Below are positions 1 to 7,928 of a DNA stretch of 64,000 nucleotides, one piece after another. The stretch's first letter is position 1; each line of letters begins with the position of its first letter. The DNA is from Flavobacterium sp. J27. Its GTDB lineage: Bacteria > Bacteroidota > Bacteroidia > Flavobacteriales > Flavobacteriaceae. A program made the translations under genes and the position numbers. The notes beneath the pieces were generated by a model. The model was not told where the DNA came from, did not search any database, and saw only the letters and a list, made by a program, of their open reading frames with translations. The stretch is from NCBI RefSeq assembly GCF_004303025.1, contig NZ_PJQW01000003.1:186001-250000 (forward strand), in the 5' to 3' direction.

Positions 1-1154
1 AGCAAAAGAAAGAAATTATTGGTCAATTAGAAAAAGGACAAGTTTTAGAAGGTGTGGTTAAAAACATTACTTCTTACGGTGTGTTTATTGACTTAGGTGG
101 TGTAGATGGATTAATCCATATTACAGACTTATCTTGGTCTAGAATCAATCACCCAAGCGAAGTTCTTGAATTAGATCAAAAATTAAACGTAGTAATCCTT
201 GATTTCGATGATGAGAAAACAAGAATTCAATTAGGTTTAAAACAATTAAACGCTCACCCTTGGGACGCTTTAAGTGCTGACTTAAATGTTGGTGATAAAG
301 TAAAAGGTAAAGTGGTTGTTTTAGCTGATTACGGTGCTTTCATTGAGGTTGCTGAAGGTGTTGAAGGTTTAATCCACGTTTCTGAAATGTCTTGGTCAAC
401 TCACTTAAGAAGTGCGCAAGATTTCATGAAAATTGGTGATGAAGTAGAAGCAGTTATCTTAACTTTAGATAGAGATGAGAGAAAAATGTCTTTAGGTATT
501 AAGCAAATGACGCAAGATCCTTGGACTGATATCACTGCTAAGTACCCAGTAGGTTCTAAGCATACAGGTATTGTTAGAAACTTCACAAACTTTGGTATTT
601 TCGTAGAATTAGAAGAAGGAATCGATGGTTTAGTGTATATCTCTGATTTATCTTGGACTAAGAAAATTAAACACCCATCAGAATTTGTAAACGTTGGAGA
701 CAAAATGGAAGTGGTTGTTTTAGAGTTAGATGTTGAAGGACGTAAATTATCTTTAGGTCACAAACAAACAACTGAAAATCCATGGGATAAACATGAAGAT
801 GCTTACGCTGTTGGTACTGTTCATAATGGAACTATCGGAGAAATCGTTGACAAAGGTGCGACTGTAGATTTCGGTGATGATGTAGTGGCTTTCATTCCAA
901 CACGTCATTTAGAAAAAGAAGATGGTAAAAAATTGAAAAAAGGAGATACTGCAGACTTTAAAGTAATTGAGTTCAATAAAGAATTCAAAAGAGTGGTAGC
1001 TTCTCATACTGCTATCTTCCGTGAAGAAGAAGAAAAAGCAGCGAAAACTGTTGAAACATCTTCTGCAAATAATAACAATGTAGAAAAATCAACTTTAGGT
1101 GATATCGATGCATTAGCTGAATTAAAAGCTAAAATGGAAAAAGGAGAAAAATAA
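1..1154 (+). CDS. rpsA: 30S ribosomal protein S1, 3' part (5' end outside the window)
   Basis: Ribosomal protein S1 binds mRNA at the 30S platform during initiation. The frame is open from the first bases, so the gene begins upstream of the window; the GTG at 54 is an internal Val codon, not a start. At least four S1/OB-fold repeats are visible, each with the GVFIDLGGVDGLIHITDLSW-type core followed by a segment ending LGLKQ, LGIKQ or LGHKQ and a Pro-Trp. A fifth, more divergent repeat (about residues 260-325 of the visible part) precedes a charged, Lys/Glu-rich tail typical of Bacteroidota S1. A strong terminator follows 23 bp after the stop. Confidence 0.95.
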   Translation, partial: QKKEIIGQLEKGQVLEGVVKNITSYGVFIDLGGVDGLIHITDLSWSRINHPSEVLELDQKLNVVILDFDDEKTRIQLGLKQLNAHPWDALSADLNVGDKVKGKVVVLADYGAFIEVAEGVEGLIHVSEMSWSTHLRSAQDFMKIGDEVEAVILTLDRDERKMSLGIKQMTQDPWTDITAKYPVGSKHTGIVRNFTNFGIFVELEEGIDGLVYISDLSWTKKIKHPSEFVNVGDKMEVVVLELDVEGRKLSLGHKQTTENPWDKHEDAYAVGTVHNGTIGEIVDKGATVDFGDDVVAFIPTRHLEKEDGKKLKKGDTADFKVIEFNKEFKRVVASHTAIFREEEEKAAKTVETSSANNNNVEKSTLGDIDALAELKAKMEKGEK

Positions 1155-1176
1155 TCCTGTTTTTCTTTAAATAAAT

Positions 1177-1211
1177 AAAAACTCCCAAATTTTTTTGGGA
1201 GTTTTTTTTAT
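1177..1211. terminator. Bidirectional Rho-independent terminator
   Basis: The arms ACTCCCAAA and TTTGGGAGT enclose a short T-rich loop and are flanked by an A-run on the left and a T-run on the right. It can serve rpsA on the plus strand and the convergent lipoprotein gene on the minus strand. Confidence 0.85.
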
Positions 1212-1213
1212 GC

Positions 1214-2122
1214 TTAAATTTTACTCATAAAATCGTAAATACCATGATAATTTTGATGGGTTGTAACTGTATTGAGTATAAATGTAGGATATGGAATAGC
1301 GCATGGTTTTATATTGGTGTTGTTTGATATAATAGCTTGTGCGCTACCAATGAGCCATTTTTTACCATAACAAGCATCATAGTAAAAGCCTAATTCTTTC
1401 ATAGTATAGCTCGAACTAGTTGATTTGTATGAAAACTTTTCTGTATAATCACCTCCGGTTAGTTCGTATTGAAATATGTCTCCTCTTTTTCCAGAGCAAA
1501 TATAATCGGTATTACCGGAAATAGTATATAATTTTCCTCCTGAAACGGTTAGCCCATTATATTGTGAAGGAAATCCGCTAGGTCCAAAAGGGGAACAAGT
1601 TCCAGAACTAATGTCTATTTTCATTATTTGTGAACTACCTTCTTTTATGCCTACCAATGTATTTGCGTCTAAGTTATCAATATCTTGTAGGTAGTCTGTG
1701 GTGGTGTTTGCTATTGAAGCTTGACCAGTAGTTATTTTTACTTTTAGTAATCTTTTTGGAAAATTGGAATTAACTCCGGTTACAGCCCAAGCATAATTGG
1801 GTACTCCAAGCATGTCAGTTATTCCGGTAACACATGTTACGGGTACACCTCCAATTTTAATTTGTGAGACAAAGTTATAGTCAATAGGGGTAATGCTTAA
1901 ATCTATTTTAAAAATAAAAGATTCAACATTTGGTAATATAGGGCTTCCAGTTCCGTTTGCAGGTAAAACTAAGGCGTAGAGTTCTGGGCAAGGCGCTAGT
2001 TTTTCTGAAAATGTAATTTCCTTTTGTGAAGTATTCGTTGTTTCTACTTCTTTGAAGTCATTTTGACAAGCTATAGCTACTATACAAAATGCGCCTATTG
2101 CTATCATTTTTAAGTTTTTCAT
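1214..2122 (-). CDS. Putative secreted lipoprotein, unknown function
   Basis: A 302-residue protein. The N-terminus (MKNLKMIAIGAFCIVAIAC) is a lipoprotein signal peptide with Cys19 as the predicted lipidated residue, so the mature protein is probably anchored in the outer or inner membrane. The rest is rich in Gly, Ser, Thr and Asn with short strand-like segments (LVGIKEGSSQIMKID, GLTVSGGKLYTISG), which resembles a small beta-propeller or beta-sandwich, but I recognise no family. It contains several Cys residues (for example the pair in the region around ACYGKKW and IKPCAIP). It stands alone, convergent with rpsA and divergent from the arsR gene. Confidence 0.7.
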   Translation of the reverse strand: MKNLKMIAIGAFCIVAIACQNDFKEVETTNTSQKEITFSEKLAPCPELYALVLPANGTGSPILPNVESFIFKIDLSITPIDYNFVSQIKIGGVPVTCVTGITDMLGVPNYAWAVTGVNSNFPKRLLKVKITTGQASIANTTTDYLQDIDNLDANTLVGIKEGSSQIMKIDISSGTCSPFGPSGFPSQYNGLTVSGGKLYTISGNTDYICSGKRGDIFQYELTGGDYTEKFSYKSTSSSYTMKELGFYYDACYGKKWLIGSAQAIISNNTNIKPCAIPYPTFILNTVTTHQNYHGIYDFMSKI

Positions 2123-2263
2123 GTTTTTCTTGTTTAAATGTTGATGTTGTAAAGGTAAAGAAGTCGTATTTTTTTAGGTTAAACTCATGTAACAACTGCT
2201 TGTGTATATGTATCATAAGTGTTAAATTTTAGTTTTATTTGTAATTTATATTCATATATCGTA

Positions 2264-2275
2264 ATATTGCAATAT
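2264..2275. promoter_or_regulatory. Palindrome ATATTGCAATAT, candidate ArsR operator
   Basis: A perfect 12-bp palindrome lies in the AT-rich divergent region, 75 bp before the ArsR start codon. ArsR/SmtB regulators usually bind dyads in their own promoters, so autoregulation is plausible. This is inference from position and symmetry only. Confidence 0.4.
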
Positions 2276-2350
2276 AATAATTGATAATAATTATAAAATT
2301 GTATCGAGAATCGTTTTTAAATTATATCAAATAAGTAAATTTAAATACTC

Positions 2351-2674
2351 ATGGGAGTTTCTAAAACCGAATTTTTTACAAAAGAACAAAATGATATGGC
2401 TGTGTTGTTTAAAGCAATGTCACATCCTGCGAGAATTGCAATCATTCAATATTTGTTAAGTGTTGATTCTTGTATTTGTGGTGATATTGTAAATGAATTG
2501 CCATTAGCACAACCAACCGTTTCGCAACATTTAAAAGAGTTAAAGAACGCAAATATCATCAAAGGTGCTATTGAAGGGACGGCTATTTGTTATTGTTTAA
2601 ACAAGGAAACGTTTAATGGTATAGAAACTTATTTTAAAGAAATATCAAACCAATTACATACGAAGTGTTGTTAA
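2351..2674 (+). CDS. ArsR/SmtB-family metalloid-responsive repressor
   Basis: A 107-residue winged-helix protein. The N-terminal FKAMSHPARIAIIQYLL and the recognition-helix segment QPTVSQHLKELKNANII are typical of ArsR. It has Cys41 and Cys43 (SCICGD) at the start of the helix where ArsR sensors bind As(III)/Sb(III), Cys80 and Cys82 in the wing, and a C-terminal Cys106-Cys107 pair, so thiol sensing is likely. It is followed after 21 bp by the DUF6428 gene, forming an operon whose expression it probably represses in the absence of metalloid. Confidence 0.85.
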   Translation: MGVSKTEFFTKEQNDMAVLFKAMSHPARIAIIQYLLSVDSCICGDIVNELPLAQPTVSQHLKELKNANIIKGAIEGTAICYCLNKETFNGIETYFKEISNQLHTKCC

Positions 2675-2695
2675 ATTAAAATCAAAAAACAATAT

Positions 2696-3169
2696 ATGAA
2701 ACTATCTGAAATCAAACAGCAATTAAAAGAAATGAATACTTTGGCTTTTCAGTTGCCAAACGGAGAGTTAGTTCCTTCACATTTTCATGTTACTGAAGTA
2801 GGGAAAGTGTCAAAGCATTTTATCGATTGTGGCGGTACTGTTCGTCATGAAGATGTGGTGAATTTTCAATTATGGGAAGCTCATGATTATGATCATCGCC
2901 TGCATCCTGAAAAGTTAATCCATATCATTGAATTATCGGAAAAAATTATTGGTATTGAGGATTTAGAAATAGAAGTAGAGTATCAAATGTCGGATACTAT
3001 TGGTAAATTTAATCTCGATTTTAATGGTGAAAAATTTTTATTAACTTCAAAACTTACTACTTGTTTGGCTAGTGATTCCTGTGGAATTCCTCAAGAAAAA
3101 ACCAAAGTTAGAATAGGAGAGTGGAAAGCAAAAGAAAATTCATGTGCTCCTGGGTCTGGTTGTTGTTAA
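2696..3169 (+). CDS. DUF6428 family protein of arsenic clusters
   Basis: A 157-residue protein. The opening MKLSEIKQQLKEM and the segment VPSHFHVTEVGKVSKHFIDC match the family annotated as DUF6428, which in Flavobacteria commonly sits between an ArsR regulator and an arsenate-reductase-like phosphatase. It has a His-rich central part (SHFHVTE, HDYDHRLHPEK) and a C-terminus ending GSGCC, which suggests metal or metalloid binding. The function of the family is not known to me. It is 21 bp downstream of arsR and likely co-transcribed. Confidence 0.75.
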   Translation: MKLSEIKQQLKEMNTLAFQLPNGELVPSHFHVTEVGKVSKHFIDCGGTVRHEDVVNFQLWEAHDYDHRLHPEKLIHIIELSEKIIGIEDLEIEVEYQMSDTIGKFNLDFNGEKFLLTSKLTTCLASDSCGIPQEKTKVRIGEWKAKENSCAPGSGCC

Positions 3170-3176
3170 TGATAAG

Positions 3177-3317
3177 AAGCTAATTCCAGCCATTCACACT
3201 ATCTTTTTTGTTTCAAACTGTTTTTTTGTTTTTTAAAAGAGCTTCTTAGGTCGCTTTTTAAAAAAAAAGCAAACGATGTTTTCAACTGCAAAAGGGTAGT
3301 TGTTGCTGTCTGGGCTA
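3177..3317. repeat. Candidate Flavobacterium-type interspersed intergenic repeat
   Basis: This noncoding 141-bp stretch begins AAGCTAATTCCAGCC and ends GCTGTCTGGGCTA, with internal pieces resembling ATCTTTTTT and AAAAAGCAAACGATG. From memory, short elements with an AGCTA...TTCC(A/C)GC start and a (C/T)GGGGCTA or CTGGGCTA end recur between genes in Flavobacterium genomes. Only one copy occurs in this window, so repetition cannot be shown here. It lies between DUF6428 and the phosphatase gene, separating genes that are usually adjacent. Confidence 0.4.
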
Positions 3318-3326
3318 TAAAAATAA

Positions 3327-3953
3327 ATGATAATGTATACTAAATTATTGCAAACAATAAATGGATTAAAAAATATAACTATTTCTGAAGAAAGGAAAGA
3401 AGAGCTTAATTCATTAATAGTTTATATTCAAGAAAAGTTGAATCAACAAGAAGTTGTTGCTCTAAACTTTATATGTACACACAATTCGAGAAGAAGTCAT
3501 TTTTCTCAAATTTGGGCGCAAACGTTGGCTGCATATTTTAATGTTTCTAATGTTTATTGTTATTCAGGTGGTACAGAAGCAACAGCTATGTTTAGTAAAG
3601 TGGTTGATACGCTTCAGTTACAAGGTTTTTGTATTCAGCAATTGAGTGATACTTCTAACCCGATTTATGCGATAAAAAATGATGATAATAATTTGCCAAT
3701 AATTGGGTTTTCGAAAACATTTGATCATCAATTCAATCCAAAATCAAATTTTGCAGCAATAATGACGTGTTCTTCGGCTGATGTAGGGTGTCCTTTTGTG
3801 ATAGGTGCGGAAAAAAAATTTTCTATTCGTTATGATGATCCCAAAGTATTTGACGGAACCGATTTTATGAATGAAAAATACATCTCTAAAAGTTTAGAAA
3901 TTGCTTCTGAAATGGCTTATGTCTTTTCACAAGTTGTAAATCTTAAAAATTAA
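3327..3953 (+). CDS. Arsenate reductase-like low-molecular-weight protein-tyrosine phosphatase
   Basis: A 208-residue protein with the P-loop C50-THNSR-R56-S (Cys-X5-Arg) of the low-molecular-weight PTP/ArsC fold. An Asp-containing loop (YDDPKVFDGTD) is near the C-terminus, and MTCSSADVGCPF supplies extra cysteines suited to a disulfide relay. The likely role is reduction of arsenate to arsenite. A second ATG two codons downstream (3333) is equally possible as the start. It follows the DUF6428 gene but is separated by 157 bp of probable repeat. The expected arsenite efflux gene (ACR3 or ArsB) is not next to it. Confidence 0.75.
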   Translation: MIMYTKLLQTINGLKNITISEERKEELNSLIVYIQEKLNQQEVVALNFICTHNSRRSHFSQIWAQTLAAYFNVSNVYCYSGGTEATAMFSKVVDTLQLQGFCIQQLSDTSNPIYAIKNDDNNLPIIGFSKTFDHQFNPKSNFAAIMTCSSADVGCPFVIGAEKKFSIRYDDPKVFDGTDFMNEKYISKSLEIASEMAYVFSQVVNLKN

Positions 3954-4295
3954 TATTGCTAATTTTCATCTTGTTTAAATAGCTTTCCTCAACATTACCA
4001 CAACAAATTTTTAAAACGTGTCATTGTAAGATACCCTATAAATGTAGTGGTGTTGTGATTATTATGCGGTATATAGCGTCTTTAGGGTATGACTGTATTT
4101 TTATAAGGAGAAAAGTATTAGTTTAACAAAGTTGTATATTTTTTGTAGCAGTTACTTTGTTTATAATGTATTTTTTTAACATTATTTTTGAAATACCGTA
4201 AAAAAACAAGTTTATTTTTTTTGATATCATAATTTTTCAATTTTAATAAAATCGTGTTTTTTCAAGATGCAAACAAAACAAACGCTACAAACATT
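3954..4295. other. 342-bp noncoding region upstream of the GH16 gene, with two nested inverted repeats
   Basis: No gene or tRNA is visible. The region holds ATACCCTA at 4031-4038 and its reverse complement TAGGGTAT at 4083-4090, and CACAACA at 3999-4005 with TGTTGTG at 4051-4057. The downstream half is very AT-rich and probably holds the promoter of the glycoside hydrolase; I could not assign both promoter boxes with certainty. Confidence 0.4.
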
Positions 4296-7118
4296 ATGAA
4301 AAAAAACAACAATCACTCTGTTTTTCTTACAAATGAAAAATGGTTTCAATGTGGAACAATTTTTAAAAAGCCATTATTGCTTTTGGGATTTTACTTATTC
4401 ACTTTGCAAATTTCTTTTTCCCAAATTGGTCCTGTAATTTGGGAGGATAATTTTGATACTTTTAATGCACAACAATGGACGAAAGATATTGGAGATGGAT
4501 GTAATATAGGACTCTGTGGTTGGGGAAACCAAGAATTACAATCTTATGAATCTAATAATGTATATGTTACAGATATTCCAGGGGAAACAGGCAATAAGGC
4601 ATTAGTGTTGGAAGCTAAAAATGAAGTTTCTGGTTCTAGAGTCTTTACTTCAGGAAAAGTAAATACAGATAATAAAGTTGCTATTCATTATGGTATGGTT
4701 GAAGTGCGTGTGCGCGTGCCTAATTTAAATCAAGGGTTATGGCCGGCTGTATGGATGTTAGGAACCACAAATTTGGCTTGGCCAGCTAAAGGGGAAATTG
4801 ATATGATGGAAATGGGCTTTAGTCAGGCAGCTAGGAATGAACAAGGAGAACCATCTTCTTCAGTAAATACTTATGTTGGTGCTAATACTTTTTTTCCAGT
4901 TCCTGGTGGCGTTGGAAATATTGCGTCTGATGTAAATTATAATAAGCCGTATGTCGCCACAACTCCTTTAAATGATCGATTTGTGAAATATAGAATTTAT
5001 TGGGAACCAACACAAATTCGTTTTACTGTTGTAGACGGTAATAATGAATACGATTTATATGAAAACCCTTTTCCTATTGATGCAAATAATTCTGTAACAG
5101 CACCTTTTACAAGACCTTTTTATATGTTGCTGAACCTCGCTGTTGGCGGAACTTTGCCAGGAGTGTCTTCAAATGGAGGAGTTACTGCACCGTTACCAGG
5201 AAAAATGTATGTAGATTATGTGCGTGTACATAAATGGAACGGGTACGGAAGTGTAGAACTTTCTGATGGAACAATTCCTGCTGAAAACGGGACTTTCGGG
5301 CTTTTTACAGATACCACGCCTACTAATAATAGTTTGGTGTTTGGTTCAGATGCTGAATTTTACATTTTTGGTGAAACTTTAATTGAAAATAATGCTACAC
5401 CACCCTTCGAAGGATCTAATGTGCTGTCTTTTACAAATGATAGTTCTAAAGGTTGGTTTGGAGCAGGAATTACTACTTTGTTTGGTAAAAACATGTCAAA
5501 TTATACGCAAAATGGTTCTTTAAAGTTTAAAATTAAAATACCGGCTGATGTGTCTTTCTTTATTGGTGTTAATGATAATTATACGAATGCAGCTGAGGTG
5601 AAATTTCCTGCAGGACAAACCAAATATGGTTTGGTTCGTAATGGAGAATGGGGACAAGTAACTATACCGATAAGTGATTTAGGTGGATTAGTCGCATTTC
5701 AAGATATGTCATATATGTTTAGAATTGGAAATGATGGTGCAATTCCAGCGTCTAATTTTCAATTTGCAATTGATGATATTGTTTGGGAAGATGGAAATAC
5801 CACCGTGTGTCAACCGACAGCAATTGTGCCTTATTATAATATAAATAATCAAGGTTGGGTATCTGCTAATTCGGTTCCTTTGCAAGCAGGTGATAATGTG
5901 ATTTTTGGACCACAACCTACAACTGGAGGTAGTTGGAGTTGGTCTGGTCCAAACGGATTTGTTGCTGTTTCAAGAGAAATAACGTTGTCAAATGTACAAT
6001 CTAGTGGAGCGGGGAATTATGTGGCTACTTATACCAATGATTGTGGTGCTACAACAACACAGACGTTCGTCGTTACTGTAACTTCAGTCAATACATTTAC
6101 ACCAGATCCTAATAAGACTTATTATATTGCTAATCCTTTTCATAATAAAAGAATCGGTGCTAATGGTTCTGAAGATCCTTTTAGTACAGCAGTAACGACT
6201 ACTGGAGCTACGGTGGAATGGAAGTTTACAACAGCTCCAAACAATAGTTACTATATAGATTGTGTAGGAGGTCAAGGTAATCCGAGATTACGTTCTGATA
6301 ATACTGATTTTACAGATATGCAACCAAGTAGTTATGCAGGTACTTGGGAACGTTGGCAAATAACTCCAGCGGGTAATGGAACTTTTTATTTAACTACTTT
6401 GGAAAGTAATTTAAGAAGATTACAATTAAATAGTGCTGGAATTTTAAAGCAAGTAGGTGTCGATTCACAAGATACATGGGAGCAATTCACTTTTACAGAA
6501 GTAACTCAAAGTCCGCCACCACCTCCTAATAATTCTTGTACAAGAGTAGCTGCTAATGGCGATTTTAATGCGGTGATTACTAACGATGCGAACGGTTCTT
6601 ATGTTACTTTTGTACCAAATAAAACTGGTCTAGGAAATACCACGTTGATTTTGTATTACAGTACCGTTCTTAATGCAACCTATCCAGGTTATATGGCTCA
6701 ACCTAATGTGCCTTATCAAATAAATGCATCAGCTGGTCAATCGGTGTACTTTTATTATACCTATAGTTTATCAACTGGTGGAGAGAATAATACAGCTAAC
6801 GATAAGATGAATTTTGTTGTAGGTACTTGTGATAATGCAACGAATAAAATAGCTGAAAATAATGAAAGCAATGTAGCTGAAGTTGCTTATAAAATTTTTC
6901 CAAATCCAGTTAAAGATTATATCACCATTGAATTGAACTCTTTAGTAGATTATGATTCGGTATTGTTGATGAATAATACGGGGCAAGTCTTGTTTGAAAA
7001 GCAGATTAGAGATAACAAATCAATACAATTGGATGCTTCAGGATTACGTTCTGGGATTTATTTTCTAAGGCTTTCTGGGAAAAAAGGAATAATTACCAAT
7101 AAAATTATAAAAGAATAA
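4296..7118 (+). CDS. Secreted multimodular GH16 endo-beta-glucanase (laminarinase-like) with T9SS sorting domain
   Basis: The protein probably hydrolyses beta-1,3-glucan outside the cell. I prefer the ATG at 4296 (940 aa) over an in-frame GTG at 4254 because it places the signal peptide (LLLLGFYLFTLQISFSQ) closer to the start. Order by residue from 4296: GH16 catalytic domain about 45-315 with GEIDMMEM, nucleophile E167, D169 and acid/base E172; a beta-sandwich carbohydrate-binding-like region 316-500; an Ig-like module 503-597; a ricin/fascin-like trefoil 600-735 after which comes a Pro-rich linker; a CBM56-like module 743-846; and a type A T9SS sorting domain 865-940 beginning YKIFPNPVKDY. 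Module names other than GH16 and the T9SS tail are tentative. The gene stands alone. Confidence 0.85.
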   Translation: MKKNNNHSVFLTNEKWFQCGTIFKKPLLLLGFYLFTLQISFSQIGPVIWEDNFDTFNAQQWTKDIGDGCNIGLCGWGNQELQSYESNNVYVTDIPGETGNKALVLEAKNEVSGSRVFTSGKVNTDNKVAIHYGMVEVRVRVPNLNQGLWPAVWMLGTTNLAWPAKGEIDMMEMGFSQAARNEQGEPSSSVNTYVGANTFFPVPGGVGNIASDVNYNKPYVATTPLNDRFVKYRIYWEPTQIRFTVVDGNNEYDLYENPFPIDANNSVTAPFTRPFYMLLNLAVGGTLPGVSSNGGVTAPLPGKMYVDYVRVHKWNGYGSVELSDGTIPAENGTFGLFTDTTPTNNSLVFGSDAEFYIFGETLIENNATPPFEGSNVLSFTNDSSKGWFGAGITTLFGKNMSNYTQNGSLKFKIKIPADVSFFIGVNDNYTNAAEVKFPAGQTKYGLVRNGEWGQVTIPISDLGGLVAFQDMSYMFRIGNDGAIPASNFQFAIDDIVWEDGNTTVCQPTAIVPYYNINNQGWVSANSVPLQAGDNVIFGPQPTTGGSWSWSGPNGFVAVSREITLSNVQSSGAGNYVATYTNDCGATTTQTFVVTVTSVNTFTPDPNKTYYIANPFHNKRIGANGSEDPFSTAVTTTGATVEWKFTTAPNNSYYIDCVGGQGNPRLRSDNTDFTDMQPSSYAGTWERWQITPAGNGTFYLTTLESNLRRLQLNSAGILKQVGVDSQDTWEQFTFTEVTQSPPPPPNNSCTRVAANGDFNAVITNDANGSYVTFVPNKTGLGNTTLILYYSTVLNATYPGYMAQPNVPYQINASAGQSVYFYYTYSLSTGGENNTANDKMNFVVGTCDNATNKIAENNESNVAEVAYKIFPNPVKDYITIELNSLVDYDSVLLMNNTGQVLFEKQIRDNKSIQLDASGLRSGIYFLRLSGKKGIITNKIIKE

Positions 7119-7153
7119 TATTGTTAAGTTAATTTGAGATTATTAGTTTTTAA

Positions 7154-7196
7154 GCAAAATACAGTGTTGGAATTCGTTTCGATGCTGTATTTTTGT
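7154..7196 (+). terminator. Terminator after the GH16 gene
   Basis: The arms AAAATACAG and CTGTATTTT pair around a 20-nt loop and are followed by T-rich sequence, 38 bp after the stop. Confidence 0.6.
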
Positions 7197-7225
7197 TTTA
7201 AAAGTTATTGATTGATTTTATAAAA

Positions 7226-7250
7226 AAAAACGCTAAATGGAGCGTTTTTA
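7226..7250 (-). terminator. Terminator at the end of the peroxiredoxin-thioredoxin-DUF6952 cluster
   Basis: The stem AAAAACGCT/AGCGTTTTT has a 6-nt loop; on the minus strand it is followed by nine T residues. It overlaps the stop codon of the DUF6952 gene. Confidence 0.75.
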
Positions 7251-7505
7251 TTTATCTATTGAACCAAGAACACGTTGCATAAAATCATTTAAAGCTGTTT
7301 TTTTGTCTTTTCCGTCTTTAATTGATTTGTGAACTTCTAAAGCACCATACATGTTAGAAATTAACTCGCCAATTACATCTAACTCCTCGTCTTTTAGGGA
7401 AGGAATTTCGGTTAGATTTTCCAATACTTCAATACTTTCGATGATGTAGTCAGCATCATTATCTTCAATAAATTGTGTTAATTGTTTTATTACGGGTAAT
7501 TTCAT
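7248..7505 (-). CDS. Small conserved DUF6952-like protein
   Basis: An acidic, helical 85-residue protein without signal peptide or Cys. I recognise it as the small conserved protein that commonly follows a thioredoxin and a peroxiredoxin gene in Flavobacteria (DUF6952-like); no biochemical function is known to me. It lies 34 bp downstream of the thioredoxin gene on the same strand, so a role in the same redox pathway is an inference from context. Confidence 0.65.
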   Translation of the reverse strand: MKLPVIKQLTQFIEDNDADYIIESIEVLENLTEIPSLKDEELDVIGELISNMYGALEVHKSIKDGKDKKTALNDFMQRVLGSIDK

Positions 7506-7539
7506 TAGTTTTATGAAAAAAAATTAAATGATAAAGGTT

Positions 7540-7848
7540 TTAAATCACTTCGTTTACTAACTCAGTTAATACTTCAGCCTTATTTGTTTGTGTTTGGTTT
7601 ACCAATGCGCCATTTTTAAAAGTAGCAAAAGTTGGTAAATTATCCACTTTAGCTAGTTTTCTAGATTCAGGAAATTTTTCAGCATCTACCACTAAAAAAG
7701 GAATAGTTTCATTTTCTGAAGCTAATTTTTTAAATTTCGGTTTCATAATTCTACAATTTCCGCACCATGTTGCAGAGTATTGTACTACAACAGTTTCATT
7801 AGAATTAATAATTTCTGATAGATTGTCTTGTTCTATTTCTGTAAACAT
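7540..7848 (-). CDS. Thioredoxin family protein with a WCGNC active site
   Basis: A 102-residue single-domain thioredoxin fold without signal peptide, so cytoplasmic. The active site is W28-C29-G30-N31-C32; Asn replaces the Pro of the classical WCGPC, which changes redox potential in related proteins. The cis-Pro loop NLPTFATF is present. It lies 80 bp downstream of the peroxiredoxin gene and is a likely electron donor to it. Confidence 0.85.
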   Translation of the reverse strand: MFTEIEQDNLSEIINSNETVVVQYSATWCGNCRIMKPKFKKLASENETIPFLVVDAEKFPESRKLAKVDNLPTFATFKNGALVNQTQTNKAEVLTELVNEVI

Positions 7849-7928
7849 ATTTTTTAATTTTCAATTACAACATCAAAATTCAATATCAGCATATGGGATA
7901 TTGAATCTGATGTTGTGTTTATTTTAAT

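Noticed and set aside
54..1154. rpsA starting at the GTG at position 54
   Set aside because: The frame is open to the start of the window and the upstream codons encode typical S1 sequence (EKGQVLEGVVKNI); the gene is truncated by the window edge.
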